A stretch of DNA of 64,000 nucleotides from an uncultured Clostridia bacterium (GTDB taxonomy: Bacteria; Bacillota; Clostridia; Oscillospirales; CAG-272): contig CANRIL010000006.1 in the NCBI GenBank assembly GCA_947630625.1, positions 35,834 to 99,833 on the forward strand, in the 5' to 3' direction. Position numbers and translations under genes: made by a program. The notes under the pieces were generated by a model. It was given only the letters and a program-made list of their open reading frames with translations, ran no database searches and was not told where the DNA came from. Below are positions 57,892-64,000 of the stretch, one piece after another. The number at the start of each line of letters is the position of its first letter. The stretch's first letter is position 1.

Positions 57892-60540
57892 ATGGCAAAA
57901 AACAGCGCGCCGTCGATAACGTATAAGACCCCGCTTGACGAGGTGCTCGGCATCCTCGGCACGGACGGCGAGCGGGGGCTCGATTCGGGCGAGGCAAAGC
58001 GGAGGGGGCGTCCCGGCGGCAACAGGATATACGACGAGAGCCGCACCTCGCTTTTGAGGTACGCGGGCTATTGCAGCTTCGATCTCTGCCTCCTTCTGAT
58101 GCTGCTGACCGCCGTCACGGCGTCGTTTTTCGGCGAGGGCGACAATTGCCGGATCGTGATACCGATCCTGCTCGTCAGCATCGTGATCAGGACGGCGGCG
58201 TACATCGCGGCGCGGCGGTACATCGAATCGGCGATGACGGCTCCCGCCGTCATGCCCGGCGTCACGGTGCGGCGGGACGGGGAAAACAGGCGGTGCGACG
58301 CGCGCGGACTCGTCAGGGGCGACCTCGTTTTCCTGCGCGCGGGCGACATCGTTCCCGCCGACTGCAGGCTGATCTTTTCGCGCGGGCTCGTCGTGTTCGA
58401 GGAACAGGCGACCGGCGTTCCCGGAGTCGTCCGGAAAAATGCGGGGCTGATCTCGCGCGCGAACACAGTTTACGCGGGCAGCTCCGTCATCGCGGGCGAA
58501 TGCTCCGGCGTCGTCGTCTACACGGGCGACGAAACGCTGCTTGTCAGGACGCGGGGATATTTTTCGCCGCAGCGCGGCAGAATGAAGCTGTCGCGTATGC
58601 TCGACACTTACAGCCGCAAATGGGGCGCCGTCATGGCGGCGCTTGCGTTTTTTGTGACCGTGCTCGATCTGTTTTTCGGCGGGCGCGGGATATATGAGGT
58701 ATTTTTCCTCGGGCTCTCGCTCGCCGTGGCGGCGATGTGCGAATATTATTCGGCGCTCGGCGATATCGCCGTCGCCTTCGGCATGCACGCGCTCGCTAAG
58801 CGGACGGGGGCTGCCCTTCGCGGCGTTCAGTCTGTCGAGGCCGCCGCAAATATAGATACGCTCATCGTCCCGGCGGACGGAGTCATCGTCCGTGACGGGG
58901 TCGAGTGCCGCGCCGTTTATTATAACGGCGCGATCGGCGAGATAGGAAATGACGGCGCGCCTGACACGCCGGACGCGCTTTTTGACTGGGCTGTCGCCGC
59001 CGTCGGCGGCGAGGACGGCAAAGGGTCCGATGTGACGGGCACTTTGCGCGAATACATAAAAATCGCCGGCGCGGGGGACGTGCCGGACGGGATGCGGGAG
59101 ATTTATTCATCCGTGCCGGAGGACGGGCTTTCGTTTGACACGCGGCTTTACGCGGTCGAGGACGGGTTCATGTCCGTTTCGTGCGGGGACGCCGCCGCGA
59201 TAGTCGGCGCGTGCGCGTTCGTCGGCAAGGACGGGGAGAAATTCCCGATGACGGACGAGCTGCGCGCGGGGATACTCGGATTTGTCGCGCATCATGAGCG
59301 CCGTGGCGCCGTCGCCGCGGCGATATCGCGGAAAAGGACGCCGTTTTCGTCGCGTGAAAGGATGATGTTCACGCAGACGGACATGGAGCTTTACGGGATA
59401 TTTATCCTATATAAGCCGCTGGCGGAGGGGACGGAGGACGCCGTCGCCTCGTGCGCCGGCGCGGGAATCCGCGTGATCATGACGGGGGACGGCGTGACCG
59501 CCGCAAGGCTCGCCGACAGGGCGGGCATAATATCCGGCAAAGACGACATAATAACGGGGAGGCAGTTTTTGTCTCTGCCCGAAAACGACCGCGCCGCTGC
59601 CGCCGACCGCGCGCGGCTGCTTCTGGGATTTGACGCGGAGGCGACATCTGCGTTCACGTCGTCGCTGCGCGGGCGCGGGAGAAAGCTCGGATACGTCGCG
59701 GTCCGCTCGCGGGACATGCGGGGCGAGCTGCGGGAGCTCGGCGCGGCGGAGGCTTCGTTCGCGCTTTCGAGCGAGGGCGCGTCCACTGTTTCGGCGGACA
59801 CGCTGCGCATGCACGCGGATGTGATCGTGCCGCGCGCCGAGGACGGCGGCGGTTTTCCTGCCGTCGTGTCGGTCATTTCGCACGCGCGGCGGATATTCAA
59901 AAACATTTCAAACATAGCCGATTATATGCTGACCTCGCAGGCGGCGAGAATTTTCGCGGTGCTTTTGACCGTATTTATGCGCAAGTCCGCGATAAACGCG
60001 CCGGTGATCCTTTTGTGGGGCCTGATATTTGACTTTTTCGCCGTGCTCGTGCTCGCGTCGGAGCGGCCTGACGAAACCTCGCTTGCCGACGTGCCGACCG
60101 TGTACGCGCGCCTGGCGCACCCGCTCTCAAAGCTCGGAAAGACGTTCGTGTTCGGGCTTTTATGGGCTGTCGTGACGGTGCTGACGCCGCTTCTGCACAT
60201 GGGTGAGAATGCGGAGGAGATGGGAGCCGCCGTGATTTTCGTTTCGGCGCTGCTTTCAGGAGTCGTGATATGCGGCGAGTACCGCTCGTCGTATCCGCTG
60301 TTTTCGTACAAGCGCGAGCTGCGCGCATCCCCGATCCTTATGGCGTGCGCCGTCGCGCTGACAGTCATCGTCATAACCGTGTTCCCGCCGGCGGCGGGCG
60401 CGCTGATGATGACGCAGCCGGACGCGATCGCGCTTCTGATCTCGGTCATACCGGCGCTCGTCATGCTCGCCGCATATGAAGTGAAAAGATACGTTGCGAA
60501 AAAACCGCAAAAACAGACCGAAACTGATATATCGCAATAA
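57892..60540 (+). CDS. P-type ATPase homologue lacking all catalytic motifs (pseudo-ATPase)
   Basis: This 882-residue protein keeps the whole P2-type plan: N-terminal cation-ATPase domain, two helices, actuator domain, two helices, large cytoplasmic region, six C-terminal helices. Retained family text includes GDIVPADCRL (151-160), LAVAAM, IMTGDGVTAARLADRAGII and ARRIFKNISNIADYML. The DKTGT site, expected near 326-332, is VPADGVI. TGES is replaced by TGVP (174-177), PEGLP by CEYYS (283-287), and the hinge GDGxNDxP is replaced by SSEGASTVSAD. Without the phosphorylated Asp it cannot follow the classic ATP-driven pump cycle. The frame is intact over 2.6 kb, so it is probably expressed and selected. 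It begins 4 bp after the Clp ATPase, suggesting translational coupling. Confidence 0.88.
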   Translation: MAKNSAPSITYKTPLDEVLGILGTDGERGLDSGEAKRRGRPGGNRIYDESRTSLLRYAGYCSFDLCLLLMLLTAVTASFFGEGDNCRIVIPILLVSIVIRTAAYIAARRYIESAMTAPAVMPGVTVRRDGENRRCDARGLVRGDLVFLRAGDIVPADCRLIFSRGLVVFEEQATGVPGVVRKNAGLISRANTVYAGSSVIAGECSGVVVYTGDETLLVRTRGYFSPQRGRMKLSRMLDTYSRKWGAVMAALAFFVTVLDLFFGGRGIYEVFFLGLSLAVAAMCEYYSALGDIAVAFGMHALAKRTGAALRGVQSVEAAANIDTLIVPADGVIVRDGVECRAVYYNGAIGEIGNDGAPDTPDALFDWAVAAVGGEDGKGSDVTGTLREYIKIAGAGDVPDGMREIYSSVPEDGLSFDTRLYAVEDGFMSVSCGDAAAIVGACAFVGKDGEKFPMTDELRAGILGFVAHHERRGAVAAAISRKRTPFSSRERMMFTQTDMELYGIFILYKPLAEGTEDAVASCAGAGIRVIMTGDGVTAARLADRAGIISGKDDIITGRQFLSLPENDRAAAADRARLLLGFDAEATSAFTSSLRGRGRKLGYVAVRSRDMRGELRELGAAEASFALSSEGASTVSADTLRMHADVIVPRAEDGGGFPAVVSVISHARRIFKNISNIADYMLTSQAARIFAVLLTVFMRKSAINAPVILLWGLIFDFFAVLVLASERPDETSLADVPTVYARLAHPLSKLGKTFVFGLLWAVVTVLTPLLHMGENAEEMGAAVIFVSALLSGVVICGEYRSSYPLFSYKRELRASPILMACAVALTVIVITVFPPAAGALMMTQPDAIALLISVIPALVMLAAYEVKRYVAKKPQKQTETDISQ

Positions 60541-60585
60541 TTTATCGAAAGGAACCGGGAAACTCTCCCGGCAAAGTAACGACAC

Positions 60586-61428
60586 ATGGATGAATGCACT
60601 CATGACTGCTCGACCTGCGGGGTCGACTGTCCGTCAAGAAATTCGGAGCCTGAATCTTTGCTGCATCCGGCGAACAAGCTAAGCAGCATCGGCAAGGTGA
60701 TCGCCGTCGTCTCGGGAAAGGGCGGCGTCGGCAAAAGTATGGTCACATCTCTCTTGGCACTGACCGAGCGACGCCGGGGCAAGAGCGTCGCAATAATGGA
60801 CGCGGATATAACGGGACCCTCGATCCCGCGCGCGTTCGGACTGCGCTCCGGCAACGTTGAGGGGAACGAGGACGGAATAATCCCGCTCACCACGGCGACC
60901 GGGATCAAGGTCATGTCCGTCAATCTGCTGCTCGAAGAGGAAAGCGCGCCCGTAGTCTGGAGAGGACCCGTCATTTCCGGGACGGTGCTTCAGTTCTGGG
61001 ACGACGTTATCTGGGGGAAGACGGATATAATGTTCATAGATATGCCCCCCGGAACGGGCGACGTTCCGCTGACGATATTCCAGTCCGTTCCGCTCGACGG
61101 CATCATAATCGTGACGAGTCCGCAGGAGCTCGTCTCGATGGTAGTTTCGAAGGCGGTCAACATGGCGAAGATGATGGACATCCCCGTCATCGGGCTTGTC
61201 GAAAACATGAGTTACGTTGTCTGCCCGGACTGCGGGAAGAAAATCCCGATTTTCGGTGAGGGGAAAACGGAAGCTTATGCCGAGGAGGCGGGGATACCGC
61301 TGCTTGACAAGCTCCCGATAAGCCCGGAGCTTTCGCACATGTGCGATGTCGGAAAAATCGAGCTGACGCCTTACGAGTGGCTGCTTAACACCGCCGACGC
61401 CGTTGAGAGGGCGGAAAAGAGAAAATAA
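60586..61428 (+). CDS. Mrp/NBP35-family iron-sulfur carrier ATPase
   Basis: The protein is 280 residues. Cys residues in DECTHDCSTCGVDCPSR form an N-terminal Fe-S-like motif, followed by the deviant Walker A GKGGVGKS, ADITGPSIPRAFG, the conserved MPPGTGDVPLT, and a C-terminal CPDC pair that usually binds the bridging cluster. These proteins assemble or carry Fe-S clusters. The ATG at 60586 lies 45 bp behind the P-type homologue and lacks a close ribosome site; AAAGGAACC is 30 bp upstream. A terminator follows. Confidence 0.93.
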   Translation: MDECTHDCSTCGVDCPSRNSEPESLLHPANKLSSIGKVIAVVSGKGGVGKSMVTSLLALTERRRGKSVAIMDADITGPSIPRAFGLRSGNVEGNEDGIIPLTTATGIKVMSVNLLLEEESAPVVWRGPVISGTVLQFWDDVIWGKTDIMFIDMPPGTGDVPLTIFQSVPLDGIIIVTSPQELVSMVVSKAVNMAKMMDIPVIGLVENMSYVVCPDCGKKIPIFGEGKTEAYAEEAGIPLLDKLPISPELSHMCDVGKIELTPYEWLLNTADAVERAEKRK

Positions 61429-61440
61429 CGTTTCGTTTTC

Positions 61441-61462
61441 GCGGGAGGCTTTCGCCTCCCGC
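61441..61462 (+). terminator. Terminator after the Mrp gene
   Basis: A perfect 9-bp stem (61441-61449 with 61454-61462) with loop TTTC lies 12 bp beyond the stop. The following GGCGTCGTTT has only a short T-run. Confidence 0.7.
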
Positions 61463-61505
61463 GGCGTCGTTTAAACAATTTTTATGAAAAAAGCCGGCAG
61501 AATCG

Positions 61506-61534
61506 TTGCATTTTGCGCGGCGATATTGTATACT
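61506..61534 (+). promoter_or_regulatory. Promoter of the zinc-ribbon LRR protein gene
   Basis: TTGCAT (61506-61511) and TATACT (61529-61534) are spaced by 17 bp, about 32 bp before the ATG. Confidence 0.72.
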
Positions 61535-61566
61535 TGTAATAAGCTCTGAAAAAGGAGGACGCTCAA

Positions 61567-62541
61567 ATGCCGCTTGTCAAAGCGCAGTGTACTAACTGCG
61601 GGCAGATCGTCACTGTGGACAATTCCAAGGACGCGGCGATATGCGAATACTGCGGAACGCCGTACATCGTCGAAAAGGCGATAAATTATTACAACATGAC
61701 CGTGTCAAACGTCATAAACGTCGAAAACGTGAACATATACGGCGGGAACAGCGCGGACTTTGTGATCCGCGCCGGAGTGCTTATAAAGTATAACGGGGCG
61801 TCGGTCGATGTGACCGTTCCCGATACGGTGTCTTACATAGGCGACTACGCGTTTGCGGGCTGCACGGGGCTGCGCCGGGTCGCTCTGCCTGATACGATAA
61901 AGGAGATCAGAGAATGCGCGTTTGAAGGCTGCCGCGAACTCGGAGAGATCAATTTGCCGGAAGGCATAATGAACATCAAAGGCGGGGCATTTAAGGGGTG
62001 CGAATCGCTTTCGCAGGCAACTCTTCCAAAGAGCCTTAAGTTCAAGGACGGCGAGGCAGATTATTCGTCCTACGGCATATTTGAAGAGAGCGGTGTTGAA
62101 GAGATCAATATACCCGGCAGCATCGGCATAATTCCGGCAAAGATGTTCATAAATTGCCGAAAGCTGAAAAAAGCGGCGATCGGAAAGGGAGTTGCCAGGA
62201 TCGGGGCTAATGCTTTTTGCGGATGTACGGCGCTCGCTGATGTGTTCATACCTGACGGGGTAAAAATTATCTGCGACAGTGCGTTTGCCGGGTCGGGACT
62301 TACGGAGGTCGAGCTGCCTTATTCGGTCACCAACGTCTGCCATAGGGCGTTTAATGGATGCAAGCGCCTGCGGCGCGTCTTTATTCCGGATGACGTAGAT
62401 GTTGACAGCACCGCGTTTCATGAGTGCGATTCCGTTTCGGAGCTTGGCGCGTCGTTTCTCGCCGCACGGGAATATAAGGATCTGTTTCAGTACCGTGTAA
62501 AGCGGGTCGCTCTGCCTGAACGGTGCTGCAAAAAAAGATGA
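61567..62541 (+). CDS. Zinc-ribbon protein with BspA-type leucine-rich repeats
   Basis: The protein is 324 residues without signal peptide. Two Cys pairs (CTNCG at 8-12, CEYCG at 27-31) form a zinc ribbon. After a linker, five to six BspA-type repeats follow (VDVTVPDTVSYIGDYAFAGCTGL, KEIRECAFEGCREL, GGAFKGCESL, GANAFCGCTAL, HRAFNGCKRL), with the pattern AFxGCxxL. BspA repeats are usual on secreted proteins; the fusion to a zinc ribbon and the absence of a signal suggest a cytoplasmic binding role. AAAAAGGAGG precedes ATG 61567. Confidence 0.85.
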   Translation: MPLVKAQCTNCGQIVTVDNSKDAAICEYCGTPYIVEKAINYYNMTVSNVINVENVNIYGGNSADFVIRAGVLIKYNGASVDVTVPDTVSYIGDYAFAGCTGLRRVALPDTIKEIRECAFEGCRELGEINLPEGIMNIKGGAFKGCESLSQATLPKSLKFKDGEADYSSYGIFEESGVEEINIPGSIGIIPAKMFINCRKLKKAAIGKGVARIGANAFCGCTALADVFIPDGVKIICDSAFAGSGLTEVELPYSVTNVCHRAFNGCKRLRRVFIPDDVDVDSTAFHECDSVSELGASFLAAREYKDLFQYRVKRVALPERCCKKR

Positions 62542-62583
62542 CAACAATTTATCATATAAAATCTATTGGAGGTATGGTTCAGA

Positions 62584-63759
62584 ATGGATAAAGTAAGATT
62601 CGGCATCGTCGGGATCGGCAATATGGGATCGGGACACGTCCGCCGCTTTGTGGACGGCGAAGTTCACGACGCCGTGCTGGCCGCCGTATGCGATATCAAG
62701 CCGGACAGGCTCGAATGGGTCAAGTCATACTGCGCGGAGAAGGGATATCCCGAACCCGCGATGTTTGACGACTGCATAAAAATGCTCGAGTCGGGAAAGA
62801 TAGACGCGATCCTTATATCGGTCCCGCATTATCTGCATCCCGTGTTCGGCATCGAGGCGTTCCACCGCAAGATACACGTCCTTTGCGAGAAGCCGATAGG
62901 CGTTTACACAAAGGCGATCCCGGAGTTTATCGAGGCGGCGCACGAGTCGGGCTGCGCGTTCGGGCTGATGTTCAATCAGCGCACCGACAAATACTATCAG
63001 AAGATGCACGACATGATAGCCGCGGGCGAGCTCGGCGAGCTCAAGCGCTGCGTCTGGATAATCACGGACTGGTACCGCACGCAGGCGTATTACAACAGCG
63101 GCGGATGGCGCGCTACGTGGGCGGGAGAAGGCGGCGGCGTCCTTCTGAATCAGTGCCCGCACAATCTCGACCTTTGGCAGTGGATCTTCGGCATGCCGTC
63201 GCGCATACGCGCGTTCTGCCGGTTCGGTCAGTATCATGATATAGAGGTCGAGGACGACGTGACGGCTTACGCCGAATACCCGAACGGGGCGACCGGAGTC
63301 TTCATCACGACGACGGGCGAATATCCCGGAACGAACAGGCTCGAAATTTCCGGCACGCGCGGAAAGCTCGTCCGCGAGGGCAAGGGGCTCAAGTTCTACC
63401 GCACGGAAGTAGACGAGAGGGAGTACAACAGGACGACGGACAACGGATTCGGAAAGATACCGTATGAAGTCATAGATGTCGAGGTCGAGGGAAAGGGCGG
63501 AGCCCACACCGAGATTTGCCAGAATTTCACCGATCACATCCTTCACGGCACGCCGCTCATTGCGCCGGGCGAGGAGGGCATACGCGGACTTTCGATCTCG
63601 AACGCGATGATGCTCTCGACGTGGAAGGATGACTGGGTAGAGCTTCCGAACGACGGCGAGGAATTCTGGGCGTATTTGCAGGAGCGCATCAAGACCTCCC
63701 GCGTCAAGGAGGATGTCGGCGGAGCTGTCGCCGACCTTTCGGGCACATACAACAACTGA
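62584..63759 (+). CDS. Gfo/Idh/MocA-family oxidoreductase
   Basis: The protein is 391 residues. The Rossmann NAD(P) motif GIVGIGNMGSGH is at residues 8-19, and CEKPIG at ~102-107 contains the family's catalytic Lys. The C-terminal alpha/beta domain (WRATWAGEGGGVLLNQCPHNLDLWQW) carries the His/Asp region. Members interconvert sugars, inositols and other alcohols with NAD(P). The substrate is not determinable; neighbouring glycan genes make a sugar likely. ATG 62584 has GGAGG 12 bp upstream. The in-frame TTG at 62566 begins inside this site. Confidence 0.92.
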   Translation: MDKVRFGIVGIGNMGSGHVRRFVDGEVHDAVLAAVCDIKPDRLEWVKSYCAEKGYPEPAMFDDCIKMLESGKIDAILISVPHYLHPVFGIEAFHRKIHVLCEKPIGVYTKAIPEFIEAAHESGCAFGLMFNQRTDKYYQKMHDMIAAGELGELKRCVWIITDWYRTQAYYNSGGWRATWAGEGGGVLLNQCPHNLDLWQWIFGMPSRIRAFCRFGQYHDIEVEDDVTAYAEYPNGATGVFITTTGEYPGTNRLEISGTRGKLVREGKGLKFYRTEVDEREYNRTTDNGFGKIPYEVIDVEVEGKGGAHTEICQNFTDHILHGTPLIAPGEEGIRGLSISNAMMLSTWKDDWVELPNDGEEFWAYLQERIKTSRVKEDVGGAVADLSGTYNN

Positions 63760-63805
63760 AGCTGAATAATTCACGCTTTCGGATCAGATTTGAGCCGTAG
63801 GCGGG

Positions 63806-63848
63806 CGCGGGGAGAGGCCTTTTTCCGAGGTCTTCTCCCCGCGTTTTT
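63806..63848 (+). terminator. Terminator of the oxidoreductase gene
   Basis: A 10-bp stem (63806-63815 with 63834-63843), with partial inner pairing, is followed by TTTTT (63844-63848). Confidence 0.85.
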
Positions 63849-64000
63849 CTGCGTTCGCATTTATGCGCTCGTTTTTATGCGCTTGCAATTTGCGTTTGCT
63901 TTTCTCCCCGCGTTTTATGTGCTCGCTTTATATTGAAGAAAAACCGTCATTTTGCGACGATTCGGCGAATATCAATATATAGAAAACTTTCGCGGAGGTC
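63849..64000. other. Intergenic tail with short repeats and a possible promoter
   Basis: TATGCGCTCG-like phrases recur between about 63860 and 63930. TTGCGA (63952-63957) and TATATA (63976-63981) are 18 bp apart, a weak promoter candidate. The window ends with GCGGAGG, which looks like the ribosome site of a gene beginning just outside. Confidence 0.4.

Noticed and set aside
57670..58788. 372-residue minus-strand frame over Clp and the pseudo-ATPase
   Set aside because: It spans two real plus-strand genes, has no recognisable domain, and is basic and compositional.

Overview
The window is typical of a Gram-positive anaerobic member of the Clostridia (Bacillota), probably a gut or rumen polysaccharide degrader. 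The signs are lipoprotein and PQTGD-anchored surface proteins, a dockerin-like module, many glycoside hydrolases, an ECF vitamin/metal transporter core, a T-box leader on pheST, and a tmRNA with the tag ANDNSLAVAA. Coding DNA is GC-rich. The intergenic regions are AT-rich and carry many near-perfect sigma-A promoters with 17-bp spacing. A few AT-rich genes (2547-4635 and the two XRE genes at 30056-31790) stand out in composition.

Layout. 1-1754: the 3' end of a domain-permuted GH3 beta-glucosidase, an SGNH esterase and tag. 1865-7215: a membrane-anchored protein with an Asp/Glu/Cys tail, a secreted protein, a lipoprotein and a double-length ABC-2 permease, followed by short tandem repeats. 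7508-11268: pheS-pheT (minus) behind a T-box leader. 11315-19883: a G-rich intergenic block and a 2717-residue subtilase-type surface protein. 20632-29050: a glycan island with two tandem GH30 lipoproteins, an orphan CARF-nuclease (DUF1887/Card1-like), a large unclassified glycoside hydrolase and a Cthe_2159-like carbohydrate-binding lipoprotein. 29231-33393: a Fic protein, two membrane XRE regulators, a CPBP protease and a permuted papain-like protein. 33498-38665: a CotH-kinase surface lipoprotein, DUF2284, smpB and a nitroreductase. 38738-39354: ssrA, then a nested tandem repeat. 39550-45867: an MBOAT/DHHW O-acetylation pair, an HD protein, a CmpB-like permease, an ECF sigma factor with a DUF4367 partner, and a small secreted protein. 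46147-48224: tRNA-Arg(ACG) and dxs (minus). 48522-61428: a long plus-strand housekeeping run comprising ruvC, an rRNA-type methyltransferase, ecfA1-ecfA2-ecfT, truA, a DUF5711 protein, a CvpA-like protein, a zinc-finger Clp ATPase, a P-type ATPase homologue without its catalytic motifs, and an Mrp/NBP35 ATPase. 61567-64000: a zinc-ribbon/leucine-rich-repeat protein and a Gfo/Idh/MocA oxidoreductase.

The genes suggest three themes: extracellular plant or mucin glycan attack (GH3, GH30 x2, the unclassified GH, SGNH esterase, surface protease and binding proteins); envelope modification (MBOAT/DHHW, CotH); and core translation and repair functions. The best candidates for something undescribed are the P-type pseudo-ATPase next to a ClpP-loop-variant, zinc-finger Clp ATPase; the orphan CARF nuclease, which has Ser where an acidic catalytic residue is usual and sits among glycan genes with no CRISPR array in view; the DDECCC-tailed membrane protein; and the higher-order repeat directly behind ssrA. 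No prophage, insertion sequence or CRISPR array was seen.
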